A DNA stretch of 64,000 nt. Origin: Bacillus tianshenii. Its GTDB lineage: Bacteria; Bacillota; Bacilli; Bacillales; Bacillaceae_N. Location of the stretch: contig CP129018.1 of the NCBI GenBank assembly GCA_020524525.2, positions 496,001 to 560,000 on the forward strand. Reading direction: 5' to 3'. Of this stretch, positions 25,502 through 33,457 are shown piece after piece. Below the pieces are notes generated by a model, which was not told the origin of the DNA, searched no databases, and saw only the letters and a list, made by a program, of their open reading frames with translations. How positions within the stretch are numbered: the stretch's first letter is position 1; every line of letters begins with the position of its first letter. The position numbers and the translations under genes are program-made.

Positions 25502-25786
25502 ATGATGAATAACCTTCGTTCGCTATTTGGAAGAGGTCAGATGTTTAACTTTGGCAGAAGAAGAACAAGAGGCGGTCTTTGGTTTACATTGTTAGGGATG
25601 GGAATCAGCGCAGTTGCCACTCGTATGATGAGAGACGGTAATAATAACAACATGATGCGTCCGATGCGAAACATGGCTGAGAATGTGCAGCATTCCGTGA
25701 ATAACTTCACGAATGATTCACAGATGAGACCAGCTCAAGCAACGGAATTTGCTGAAGAATTAACGCCGAAGAAAGATAAGAAATAA
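25502..25786 (+). CDS. small basic protein, YrzQ/DUF3918-like
   Basis: 94 residues; GAGGTGA just upstream. Basic N-terminus (FGRRRTRGGLWFTLLGMGISAVATRMM) with a short hydrophobic segment, then Asn/Met-rich and charged tail. Resembles small Bacillus proteins of the DUF3918 type, but I am not certain. Follows dynA after 75 bases; may be read through from it. Confidence 0.55.
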   Translation: MMNNLRSLFGRGQMFNFGRRRTRGGLWFTLLGMGISAVATRMMRDGNNNNMMRPMRNMAENVQHSVNNFTNDSQMRPAQATEFAEELTPKKDKK

Positions 25787-25795
25787 CACAAGAGA

Positions 25796-25840
25796 AGGTT
25801 GCCTTAATGGGAGTGAGTCCCATAAGGCAACCTTTTTTTA
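25796..25840. terminator. bidirectional terminator
   Basis: AGGTTGCCTT...GGGA/TCCC...AAGGCAACCT stem with T7, between convergent genes. Confidence 0.85.
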
Positions 25841-26599
25841 ATTTTCCCAGTAACGGGGTTTATCAAAGTAGTTATGCAGCTCTTCTTCGTATTCAGGCTG
25901 AATGCCTTCACGCGGATTATAGCCTGGCGCATTTTTGATCTTATGCTTTGTTAAGTCTACATAGACGTGACGGTCACTCCAGCTAATTTCTGTAATCCAT
26001 TCAGGTGAGATAAGGACGTTTTTACCTGGAAGGAGTTGCTTTGTATTAATGACGACATAGCGAATTCGCCACGCATCATCTTCAATAATAAAGCCTTCCG
26101 TATGGCCGATATCGCCGTCTGCAGCAGCGATGGAATAGCTTGAAAAGGTTCCTGTCAGCTCGGTCATACTGCGTAACGTACTGTTATGCTCTTCAGCCAT
26201 TGGATCGGGTGCGTGTTCCTGTACCTCTTCCATCAGCGGCTTAGGTGTTGGCTGACTTCCCCATACATATGGACCTGCCCAATAATAATGCCAACCGAAG
26301 AAGCGTGCGGTCTCACGCTCATGCTCACGCGAAACAGGCCGTTCAGTTTTCATGTCAGGACTTTGCTTAATTTGCTCCTTCGTCAAATTCATATAGATGG
26401 TTTGGGATGGAATATCGATGCTTTCAATTGACACAGGTGAGAGTAGCACTCGTTTTCCTGGAAGCCACTTTCCAGTATCGACAACAAAATAACGAAGTGC
26501 CCAAAACTTATCATCGAAATAAAGGTCAGTGATTTTACCAATATCCCCGTCCGTTGCATGTAGCTGATATGTGATTAATTCACTTGCTTGGTGAAGCAT
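25838..26599 (-). CDS. tandem PRC-barrel domain protein
   Basis: 253 residues with AGGAGGGATAGG before ATG. Two PRC-barrel units: residues about 5-75 (ATDGDIGKITDLYFDDKFWALRYFVVDTG) and 150-220 (ADGDIGHTEGFIIEDDAWRIRYVVINT), joined by a Trp/Pro-rich linker. PRC barrels bind RNA-processing or photosynthetic partners; in Firmicutes such tandem proteins are often stress-induced, but no role is shown. Divergent from the peptidase gene. Confidence 0.85.
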   Translation of the reverse strand: MLHQASELITYQLHATDGDIGKITDLYFDDKFWALRYFVVDTGKWLPGKRVLLSPVSIESIDIPSQTIYMNLTKEQIKQSPDMKTERPVSREHERETARFFGWHYYWAGPYVWGSQPTPKPLMEEVQEHAPDPMAEEHNSTLRSMTELTGTFSSYSIAAADGDIGHTEGFIIEDDAWRIRYVVINTKQLLPGKNVLISPEWITEISWSDRHVYVDLTKHKIKNAPGYNPREGIQPEYEEELHNYFDKPRYWEN

Positions 26600-26618
26600 T
26601 TCCTATCCCTCCTAGCAG

Positions 26619-26671
26619 GATCGTTTGACTTAGTATGGAAATTTCCCTTTCATGACAGAAGTTAAACGATC
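26619..26671. repeat. 13-bp inverted repeat in divergent intergenic region
   Basis: GATCGTTTGACTT (26619-26631) and AAGTTAAACGATC (26659-26671) pair except for one G-T, 27 bases apart. Lies just upstream of the PRC-barrel gene; possible operator or leader hairpin. The rest of 26600-26902 is AT-rich and shows no gene. Confidence 0.45.
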
Positions 26672-26902
26672 TGGAGAAGAGAGTCGGTATTTTAGAAAAA
26701 TTTATTTTGCTAATATTCGTAAGTGTTGAGATTTTTATGTAGGTGGTACGTTTGTAACATTTGTAAAGAACATATGGCCTAGTAAGGATGTCTCGAAAAT
26801 ATTTTGAATAATCATTATTTTGGTAATTTTGAATCTTTATCGAAAAGTTTTTTTAGTATATGTTTTTAGTAGTAGGATAATTTTCCAACAAGGAGTGGTA
26901 GA

Positions 26903-28297
26903 ATGGTAAGTAAGAAAAATTTCTCAGCAGCTTTAGCAGCGAGTGTAGCTGTAGGTGCGGTTGTTGTTCCGAGCCTACATACAGAGGCTGCCCCAAATGC
27001 ACAGAGTGACCATGCCTTTGATAACAAAGTGGTGAAGAAGGTCCAGGTTGATAACATTTACAACCATATCGACAAATTATCAGAACAGCCTCGAGTCGCA
27101 GGAAGTGAAGCAGAGTATGAAGCGGTTCAATACATTAAGAAACAGTTTGAATCGTATGGCTTAGAAGTAGAAGTTCAGCCGTTTCCGTTTACAAGCTATA
27201 CTGAGCCCGATACTGTATCTTTCTCAGTCGAAGGTTCTGAGATGGAATTCGATGTAAATACATTTTCGTATGGTGTGAATGGACAAGTATCAGGTGAGCT
27301 TGCATATGCAGGTCTTGGTACGAAGGAAGACCTTGAAGGAAAAGATTTGACTGGAAAAATTGCTTTAATCCAGCGTGGAGAGCTTTCTTTCGCTGATAAA
27401 GTGTTAAACGCAGCGGAAAAAGGGGCAGAAGGGGTTATTATCTTCAACCATAGTGAAGGAAATATAAATGGTACGTTCGGTGAACCGAATGAAGATTATG
27501 TTCCAGCTGTCGCTCTTTCCAAAGCAGATGGTGAAGCACTGTTAGAAAAGGTGGAAGCAGGCGAAAGTGTAAGCGCTTCAATTAATATTGAAGGGGCAGA
27601 AACAAGCGAAAAAACCTCTTACAATGTTGTCGCAACGAAAGAAGCAACACACCATGATACAAATGATATTATCATTCTAGGTGCTCACCACGATTCAGTA
27701 GCAGGTGCGCCTGGTGCGAATGATGATGCATCTGGAACAGCGATGACGTTAGAAATGGCACGTGTGCTGTCAAATATGCCGACAGACACAGAGCTTCGTT
27801 TCGTCACATTTGGTGCCGAAGAGAACGGATTGATTGGCTCCACTGAATACGTGAAGACGTTAAGTGAAGATGAAATCAGCCGTACGAAAGCGATGTTCCA
27901 GCTAGATATGGTTGGCAGCCGTGACGCTGGCGAGCTCATTATGTACACTGCAGACGGCGAGCGAAATATCGTGACAGATACAGCAGCTTCAGCTGGTGCA
28001 CGCTGGTCGCCAGAACAAGACCCAGTTGCATATGGCCAAGGTGGACGAAGTGATCATATGCCGTTTGCTGAAGCAGGCATTCCGGCAGCATTATTCATCC
28101 ATGCACCTGTTGAGCCTTGGTATCACAGCCCAGATGATACACTTGATAAAATCAGTAAGGAAAAGCTTGAAGAAGTTGCACAAATCGTTGGGTCATCGAT
28201 TTATCAACTTGCACGCAAAGACACGCCTGCATTAGAAAATGCGCAAGTAGCACCGACTGATGTTGAGTATCCGTTTGAAACGAGAGAATTAGATTAA
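26903..28297 (+). CDS. secreted M28 family aminopeptidase with PA domain
   Basis: 464 residues; AAGGAG-like site before ATG. Signal peptide to about residue 30 (ends HTEAAP). PA insert at about 120-215, peptidase around it. Zinc ligands and catalytic residues are seen in LGAHHDS, GANDDASG, FGAEENGL, QLDMVG and WYHSPDD. Cleaves N-terminal residues from peptides outside the cell, as YwaD of B. subtilis. Ends with a short charged tail. Single gene with terminator. Confidence 0.92.
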   Translation: MVSKKNFSAALAASVAVGAVVVPSLHTEAAPNAQSDHAFDNKVVKKVQVDNIYNHIDKLSEQPRVAGSEAEYEAVQYIKKQFESYGLEVEVQPFPFTSYTEPDTVSFSVEGSEMEFDVNTFSYGVNGQVSGELAYAGLGTKEDLEGKDLTGKIALIQRGELSFADKVLNAAEKGAEGVIIFNHSEGNINGTFGEPNEDYVPAVALSKADGEALLEKVEAGESVSASINIEGAETSEKTSYNVVATKEATHHDTNDIIILGAHHDSVAGAPGANDDASGTAMTLEMARVLSNMPTDTELRFVTFGAEENGLIGSTEYVKTLSEDEISRTKAMFQLDMVGSRDAGELIMYTADGERNIVTDTAASAGARWSPEQDPVAYGQGGRSDHMPFAEAGIPAALFIHAPVEPWYHSPDDTLDKISKEKLEEVAQIVGSSIYQLARKDTPALENAQVAPTDVEYPFETRELD

Positions 28298-28305
28298 GAG
28301 TGTAC

Positions 28306-28336
28306 AATCCCGCATGAAAAAATGCGGGATTTTTTA
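28306..28336 (+). terminator. rho-independent terminator
   Basis: AATCCCGCAT/ATGCGGGATT stem plus T6 after the peptidase gene. Confidence 0.9.
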
Positions 28337-28374
28337 ACGTAAAATTCGAAAAAATATTTAGATTTAGGCTTGCT

Positions 28375-28599
28375 TTGCGTCATTTTGAGGGTATAATTAC
28401 CTATTATAATGGCGATAGGGAGCGAGATGTTTTGAAAAACATTAAAGGGAATTTTTACGAATTGACAGAAGAGGCAGTAAGTGCTGTAAGAGAGCAGGAT
28501 TTTGACAAAGCAACTAGCTTGCTGGATGAAATCGAACGCATTTCAAAAGTTGTCATTTCAAGTTTCCAAGAGATAAGAAACCAATCGTTGCCTAAGTAA
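28375..28599 (+). pseudogene. fragment of a chemoreceptor CZB domain
   Basis: The last ~45 residues (ELTEEAVSAVREQDFDKATS...) align without gaps to the C-terminal helix of the CZB domain of the next gene ([20 protein letters not shown]...). The upstream part keeps only a YYNGD-like trace and lacks the His and Cys zinc ligands. No convincing ribosome binding site before the nominal TTG. Best read as the 3' remnant of a second HemAT-like gene, although translation from a TTG at about 28432 (GGGAG upstream) is possible. A terminator at 28611 is kept. Confidence 0.6.
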
Positions 28600-28610
28600 A
28601 AGCTCTGCCA

Positions 28611-28648
28611 AATCGTTCATTGCATTAAAGGCAATGAACGATTTTTTG
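28611..28648 (+). terminator. rho-independent terminator
   Basis: AATCGTTCATTGC/GCAATGAACGATT perfect stem and T6. Confidence 0.9.
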
Positions 28649-28652
28649 GTGT

Positions 28653-29110
28653 CGAAAAGGGGACGGAGCTTCGTTGAGTTTGTGGTGGAGTGGAGCAGAA
28701 TATGAGCATTGTTCGTAAATGAGCGCTTGATGAAATTGAGTGGAACCTTCGCTCACGCCGCCTTATTGAAGTGACGGAGAAGTGAAGTCAAGGGGGGCGA
28801 AAAGGGGACGGAGCTACGTTGAGTTTGTAGGGTATTAGGGCAGAAGGTGAGCCCAGCTTGGAAAAGAGCGTTTGATGATGTTGAGTGAATCCTTCGCTCA
28901 CGCCGCCTTATTGAAGTGTTCGGAGAAGTGAAGTCAAGGGGGGCGAAAAGGGGACGGAGCTTCGTTGAGTTTTAGGGATTAGGGCAGAAAGTGAGCCCGG
29001 CTTGGAAAAGAGCGTTTGATGAAGTTGAGTGGAACCTTCGCTCACGCCGCCTTATTGAAGTAGTCGGAGAAGTGAAGTCAAGGGGGGCGAAAAGGGGACG
29101 GAGCTACGTT
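28653..29110. repeat. about 145-bp tandem repeat, three units plus a partial fourth
   Basis: Units start at 28653, 28798, 28944 and 29088 with CGAAAAGGGGACGGAGC. They share CTTCGCTCACGCCGCC and GAGAAGTGAAGTC blocks, with small differences between units. No ORF is conserved through them. The GGGGACGG motif is reminiscent of dispersed REP-like elements of Firmicutes. Confidence 0.85.
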
Positions 29111-29226
29111 AGGTGCTAGAAATTTGTACCATAAATACCTAATTTAGATTGATAATTAAAATAGACATCTGTAAAATGACATTGAATGTTTGGGATTAAA
29201 TGTAGTTATAAATGGGGGATGTTTGA

Positions 29227-30990
29227 ATGTTTCAACAATCGATGAAAGGTTATGATTATTTTTCAAATGGGTCTTTATCGGATATTGATGCAAATGATAG
29301 GTTAAAGGAGAAGCTGGACTTTCTAGGCATTTCGAAAATTCGTCGTGAAACTGTACATGCACTAAAAGAGGTTTATGCGAAAAATGCTGATGACATGATT
29401 AATAAGTTTTACGAGCGACTTCATCAAATGCCTTCATTACATAATTTAATTGTCAATAATACGACAGATGAACGTCTTAAAAAGACCTTTCATTTATATA
29501 TGAAAAGTTTATTTGAGGACGAATTGAATTTGCAATATGTTTTTAAGAGAAGAGCGATTGCAGAAGCACATGCGAAAATCGGCTTAACGCCTGACTGGAT
29601 GCTTGCGGCCTTTAATTTGTTGAATCAATTGTTTGTTCCGTATATAACGAAGGAGTACGTAAAGAAGCCGAAGATGTTAATGGACGCTCTGCTTGCGTAT
29701 GAAAGTATGGTTGTACTTGATCAGCAGATCATCATGGAGACATATATTGAATTGCAAGCAACAAACTTTATTAAGGGACTTTCAAATGTGATTTCATTTA
29801 ATGCTGATATTGATGAAGTGAAAGAGCTTGTTGATTATCAACAAGAACAATATGAAGCTTCTTCGTCTGTAAGTGATATTGTTGAAGATTTCAGCAATAG
29901 TATTGAAGAGATTGCTTCTTCTGTTTCTGAGATTAATACGCAGTCCCAATCTCATTTGAAGGAGCTTGATGAGAATACAAAAACATTAACAAATATGACG
30001 GCATACCTGAACCAAGTCGATCAAGGACAGCGACAAGTGCTTGGGCATGTAGGAAGCTTAATTTCTCATGTTAACAATATGCAAAAGGTAATGTCATTTA
30101 TTCAAGATGTTGCTGAGCAGACGAATCTACTTGCGCTGAATGCATCAATTGAAGCTGCACGGGCAGGAGAACAAGGTAAAGGCTTTGCAGTTGTGGCACA
30201 GGAAGTACGGAAGCTAGCGGATAACACGAAGCAATCGATTTCAGATATTAGTGAAGACATTAAACAGTTGTCGACTATTTCCGAGGAAATGAACAGTCTT
30301 ATCAACGATACGAGTTCGATGCTTCATAAAGGGGTAGAGGACACGCAGAATTTGTCCCATACAATTGGTGAACTGAACCATAGTCTTCAACACATTGGTG
30401 CCCGTTTTGAAAATATTTCAGCCATTACCCAACAGCAAACCGCTTCGATGGATGAAATCACTTATCGGAATAGAGGGATTACCGAAGCTGCCAAGAAAGG
30501 CGTCGATATTAGCCGAAGCACAGGGCAAGCTGTTTATGATTTGAGTAAAATTATTGACGAACACCGAATCCATTCAATTTCGTCGAACATGAAAATTAGC
30601 CAAGAGGATATTATCGAGCTTGCGATTACCGACCATATTCTTTGGCGTTGGCGCATTTATAATTTGATTCTCGGGTTTGATTCATTGTCAGAAAATGATG
30701 TATCCTCTGCTCAAGATTGCAGACTTGGACAATGGTATTACGGCTATGCAAAGCGTTTGTTTGAAAATGAACCAGCCTACCGTGAGCTAGAAGAGCCACA
30801 CCGTAAACTGCACGACCTAGCGAAAAAAGCTGTACAAGCAGTCAATTCCGGCAATAAAGAACAAGCAGAACAATTGCTTGAGGAAATCACAACGGTTTCA
30901 AAGGTTGTTGTGGAAAAACTGAAATTGCTTAAGCAAGTTATCATTAAACAAAAAGAAAGCTTCCGCTCAAGTGTACACGGAAGAAATTAA
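29227..30990 (+). CDS. hemAT: globin-coupled aerotaxis receptor with C-terminal CZB domain (HemAT-like)
   Basis: 587 residues. Sensor globin at about 20-185 with proximal His 115 in EAHAKIGL. A soluble MCP signalling domain follows, with the hairpin tip [38 protein letters not shown] near 295-330. CZB zinc-binding domain at about 455-560 ([22 protein letters not shown]: His, Cys, His, His). No TM segments. Oxygen sensing by heme and zinc/oxidant sensing by CZB are family knowledge; the combination in one protein is notable. Confidence 0.88.
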   Translation: MFQQSMKGYDYFSNGSLSDIDANDRLKEKLDFLGISKIRRETVHALKEVYAKNADDMINKFYERLHQMPSLHNLIVNNTTDERLKKTFHLYMKSLFEDELNLQYVFKRRAIAEAHAKIGLTPDWMLAAFNLLNQLFVPYITKEYVKKPKMLMDALLAYESMVVLDQQIIMETYIELQATNFIKGLSNVISFNADIDEVKELVDYQQEQYEASSSVSDIVEDFSNSIEEIASSVSEINTQSQSHLKELDENTKTLTNMTAYLNQVDQGQRQVLGHVGSLISHVNNMQKVMSFIQDVAEQTNLLALNASIEAARAGEQGKGFAVVAQEVRKLADNTKQSISDISEDIKQLSTISEEMNSLINDTSSMLHKGVEDTQNLSHTIGELNHSLQHIGARFENISAITQQQTASMDEITYRNRGITEAAKKGVDISRSTGQAVYDLSKIIDEHRIHSISSNMKISQEDIIELAITDHILWRWRIYNLILGFDSLSENDVSSAQDCRLGQWYYGYAKRLFENEPAYRELEEPHRKLHDLAKKAVQAVNSGNKEQAEQLLEEITTVSKVVVEKLKLLKQVIIKQKESFRSSVHGRN

Positions 30991-30992
30991 GG

Positions 30993-31024
30993 AAAAGCCG
31001 CTCAGCAATTTGAGCGGCTTTTTG
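30993..31024 (+). terminator. rho-independent terminator
   Basis: AAAAGCCGCTCA/TGAGCGGCTTTT stem after the receptor gene. Confidence 0.9.
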
Positions 31025-31027
31025 GTT

Positions 31028-31585
31028 GATCCAGCTGCGGCGGGCAGAAATTTGTGTTGCTTCACCTTCCCACGCCGAGGCAAAAAGCGCCTCTCTGTGT
31101 GAAGGCTCCAGCAAACAATATTTCTAAACGGCCCGCCTCCGCTTTCGACGCACAGGATGTGCTAGTGCAGGCGTTGTCACAGGACGTGACGCTCTTAGCC
31201 AGCGTTCCTTTGATGTCCAGCTGCGGCGGCTAGGGGCTCGAGGTCATAAGTCAGTCTGCTGCGGGGACAAAGAGCGGTCCCCTTCGCATTCTGCCTTATG
31301 CTTGTCGCCCCTGTTCAAGCCGCCTCCGCTTTTCTAGATGTCTAGCTGCGAAAGGCAGGCTGCGCGAGTTGCTTCACCTTTCCACGCCGAAAGCAAAGTT
31401 CGGCTTTCTCTGTGTAAAGGTTCCAGCAATCGGACAGCCTAACCGCCTTTCTCCGCTTTTCTATTGTCCAGCTACGGCGGCTAGGGGCTCGAGGTCATAA
31501 GTCAGCCTGCTGCGGGGACAAAGAGCGGTCCCCTTCGCATTCTGCCTTATGCTTGTCGCCCCTGTTCAAGCCGCCTCCGCTTTTC
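31028..31585. repeat. mosaic of foldback modules C-A-B-D-B
   Basis: C 31028-31145, A 31145-31214, B 31214-31334, D 31340-31461, B 31465-31585. B, C and D each begin TCYAGCT(G/A)CG and end TCCGCTTT(TC). B stems: GGCGGCT/AGCCGCC, GGGGC/GCCCC, CATAAG/CTTATG, GGGGAC/GTCCCC. D stems: GAAAGGC/GCCTTTC, AGGCTG/CAGCCT. The last B ends 5 bases from the stop codon of the minus-strand gene at 31590. No protein is encoded; this covers the gap between 30990 and 31590. Confidence 0.85.
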
Positions 31586-31589
31586 TAAA

Positions 31590-31730
31590 TTAGCGCCAGC
31601 ATGCGCAGCCGACGATGATTAGTAAGATGAATAGTACGACGATTAACGCGAAGTTACGACCTGGGTAGTAGCCAGCGCCTCCGACTGGTCCGTAAGGGTA
31701 GCCCCCATATCCGCATCCGTAGAAACCCAT
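31590..31730 (-). CDS. YjcZ-family sporulation membrane protein
   Basis: 46 residues: [18 protein letters not shown]... then one TM helix ([19 protein letters not shown]) ending [17 protein letters not shown] is the YjcZ/YhzC tiny-TM signature. AAGGAG ten bases upstream. Probably in the same transcript as the next small gene, driven by the sigma-K-like promoter at 31909. Absent from ordinary ORF lists because of its length. Confidence 0.88.
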   Translation of the reverse strand: MGFYGCGYGGYPYGPVGGAGYYPGRNFALIVVLFILLIIVGCACWR

Positions 31731-31787
31731 ATTTAACACGCTCCTTTAATAGTTTGAGTTTAAGAAGGTTTGACAAGATGAATTAGT

Positions 31788-31877
31788 TTAATAGTAGAAG
31801 GATGCTCCGAGGATGATTAGTAAGATGAATAACACCACGATTAGTGCGAAACTTCCACCGTAGTTGTATGCTCCCAT
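31788..31877 (-). CDS. YjcZ-family sporulation membrane protein (short)
   Basis: 29 residues: [21 protein letters not shown]... followed by ILGASFYY. Same [15 protein letters not shown] helix as its neighbour. AAAGGAGGTG lies upstream of ATG. First gene behind the sigma-K-like promoter. Confidence 0.88.
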   Translation of the reverse strand: MGAYNYGGSFALIVVLFILLIILGASFYY

Positions 31878-31908
31878 TGTCTCAACACCTCCTTTGACTC
31901 TACATGAT

Positions 31909-31935
31909 TAACATATGTATTTTGCTGAATTTTGT
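31909..31935 (-). promoter_or_regulatory. sigma-K-type promoter of the yjcZ-like pair
   Basis: On the minus strand AC (31934-31935), 16 bases, then CATATGTTA (31909-31917). This matches the sigma-K consensus AC-N16/17-CATAnnnTA, about 30 bases before the start codon. Indicates late mother-cell expression. Confidence 0.65.
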
Positions 31936-31991
31936 ATGGGCGTTTGACCTATGTTTTGAAAATGGGCGGAAAGAATTGCTGTTTTGACGAG

Positions 31992-32020
31992 AAAAATCCC
32001 CTGCAAGGGCAGAGGATTTT
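31992..32020 (-). terminator. terminator of DUF3905 gene
   Basis: AAAATCCCCTGC/GCAGAGGATTTT stem (one mismatch) with U tract on the minus strand, overlapping the stop codon. Confidence 0.75.
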
Positions 32021-32369
32021 AGTCATTGAAATAACTTGTATCTTTTGTGCTGTGCATAAAGCGTGCTTTTGGCACGATGCGTTTGTTTTCAGCTAGTTCA
32101 CGGTTTTCTTCTGTGTTCCAGCCGATATCATTGGTTGGATGCACCCATTCATCTCCAGCCATCACATTCGGATCAGTTTCGATGCTCCATTGATTAAGCG
32201 GTGAGGCTTCGGAATCATAACGACTGTCGCCAATTACAACACCATAGCTATTTATAAAAGGCTTTTCTGGTTTGATGTGACTGTTTTTAAAATCTGGCGA
32301 GTTAATTTGGTGAGGCATCACGCCATCAATTTGCGGTTGTTCAAGCTCTTTTTGGTGATTATTTTTCAT
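32019..32369 (-). CDS. DUF3905 protein
   Basis: 116 residues from ATG at 32369 (GAGGTGA at 6-base spacing). Hydrophilic, with the conserved SYGVVIGDSRYDSEASPLNQWSIETDP and GDEWVHPTNDIGWNTEENREL blocks of DUF3905, a family found in spore-forming Bacillaceae. Function unknown, probably sporulation-related. It follows a 59-residue membrane protein gene on the same strand. Confidence 0.8.
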   Translation of the reverse strand: MKNNHQKELEQPQIDGVMPHQINSPDFKNSHIKPEKPFINSYGVVIGDSRYDSEASPLNQWSIETDPNVMAGDEWVHPTNDIGWNTEENRELAENKRIVPKARFMHSTKDTSYFND

Positions 32370-32405
32370 GTTCTTCACCTCAAGCATAGCTTTTCCGCAG
32401 CTTGG

Positions 32406-32585
32406 TTAATCTATACGAACGAGGTCATGCGATGTAAAGCTCAACCAGCATGCGCCTGTTAGAAATAACGGCAGCCATGTTAAGGCAATAAACAGGAAAT
32501 AAGGTGAAGCAGCATTTCGTGCAGGCAAGAAGCAAAGCATTCCAGCCATGATGCTGCCAATGAGTAAGTACATAAGAATGAGCAT
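32406..32585 (-). CDS. small membrane protein, two TM segments
   Basis: 59 residues from ATG at 32585 with GGGTG upstream; a GTG nine bases earlier is possible. TM helices at about 2-20 and 30-50. No recognised family. Upstream of DUF3905 and probably co-transcribed. Confidence 0.6.
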   Translation of the reverse strand: MLILMYLLIGSIMAGMLCFLPARNAASPYFLFIALTWLPLFLTGACWLSFTSHDLVRID

Positions 32586-32720
32586 GTAATTCACACCCTT
32601 TTGCTTTATATCAACAGCATATGCGAATGCTAAATTAAACGTTTATCCCAAAACACATTCTTAAGGATAAGCGCTTCTTTTTTGCGCAAATTAAAGGAAA
32701 AGGAAAAAGAGGTGAACATA

Positions 32721-32903
32721 GTGGATAGACGTGAGCAGGAAAGTTCCTTAAGAGAAGGGACGAAAATGAGTGAAAATATGGGACTGCCAACAAATACAAT
32801 GGGCGGCACGATGAGTATGGCCAAAGACCCGATTGAAACGAACCCACATTTATTTACCGAATCACCACAAACTGAAGAAAAATGGGAGAGTGCTGAGAAA
32901 TGA
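32721..32903 (+). CDS. small hydrophilic protein, 60 aa
   Basis: GTG start with AGAGGTGA upstream. Product MDRREQESSLREGTKMSENM..., hydrophilic, no TM. First of four small same-strand genes with overlapping or tight junctions; its stop overlaps the next ATG (ATGA). Size and composition fit small spore proteins; family not recognised. Confidence 0.6.
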   Translation: MDRREQESSLREGTKMSENMGLPTNTMGGTMSMAKDPIETNPHLFTESPQTEEKWESAEK

Positions 32904-33046
32904 AGAATGAATACCCAGTTGCGAAGTTAAATGAACAAGAGCTGACAAAGCTTCAACAAACAGAGAAAACGATACGCGAAGATATTGGGAAAGATATTAT
33001 TTTAATCGCTTATGAAGATTCAGAAGGAGGGCAAGTGAATGGCTAA
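32900..33046 (+). CDS. small protein, 48 aa
   Basis: MKNEYPVAKLNEQELTKLQQ... ending EGGQVNG; starts inside the previous stop (ATGA) and ends inside the next gene, so it is translationally coupled on both sides. Amphipathic helix followed by the IILIAYED strand. Not recognised. Confidence 0.6.
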   Translation: MKNEYPVAKLNEQELTKLQQTEKTIREDIGKDIILIAYEDSEGGQVNG

Positions 33047-33206
33047 ACGAAAAGCAGCACATGATGCGGCAAAAACAAACAACCAAACGCCGACTGAAAG
33101 TATGGCACATACAAGCTTGCCGAATCAATTCACAGATCGTGATGCAGCACGCGCTCAAGAAAGAGCTCGTATAGCAGACCGCGAAGAATTAGAAGGCAAG
33201 AAATAG
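33039..33206 (+). CDS. small basic protein, 55 aa, spore-type
   Basis: MAKRKAAHDAAKTNNQTPTE...; GAAGGAGGG upstream within the preceding gene, overlap of 8 bases. Lys/Ala/Gln-rich with a charged C-terminal helix (RDAARAQERARIADREEL). Composition resembles minor small acid-soluble spore proteins; not a certain member of a named family. Confidence 0.6.
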   Translation: MAKRKAAHDAAKTNNQTPTESMAHTSLPNQFTDRDAARAQERARIADREELEGKK

Positions 33207-33217
33207 GAGGAAGCAAC

Positions 33218-33418
33218 ATGGGAAAAAGCAAACGTAAAAGCAATCCAGAACAAAAAAATGCTCAAACGCCACGTACCCTTGAGCAAAACACAGAATTCGG
33301 TCATGAGCTTGGTGATGTAAACGTAAGCAAGCATTACGAAGCTGCTGCACAAGCGCAGGCAGAGAAAGAAAAACGGGAAAATGCTCGGAAGAATGCTGAA
33401 AAAGAGAAGAAGAAATAA
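33218..33418 (+). CDS. small Lys/Gln/Glu-rich protein, spore-type
   Basis: 66 residues; TAGGAGGAAGCAAC before ATG. MGKSKRKSNPEQKNAQTPRT... contains NTEFGHELGDVN, faintly like the TEFA(S/E)E segment of gamma-type SASP, and ends in a Lys/Glu helix. Last gene of the four-gene run; terminator follows. A sporulation role is inferred. Confidence 0.6.
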   Translation: MGKSKRKSNPEQKNAQTPRTLEQNTEFGHELGDVNVSKHYEAAAQAQAEKEKRENARKNAEKEKKK

Positions 33419-33425
33419 CAAACAA

Positions 33426-33456
33426 GGCGCCCCGCATGCCGCGGCGGCGCCTTAGT
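33426..33456. terminator. GC-rich hairpin between convergent genes
   Basis: AAGGCGCC/GGCGCCTT with inner GC pairing; little T tract, so efficiency is uncertain. Confidence 0.6.
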
Positions 33457-33457
33457 A

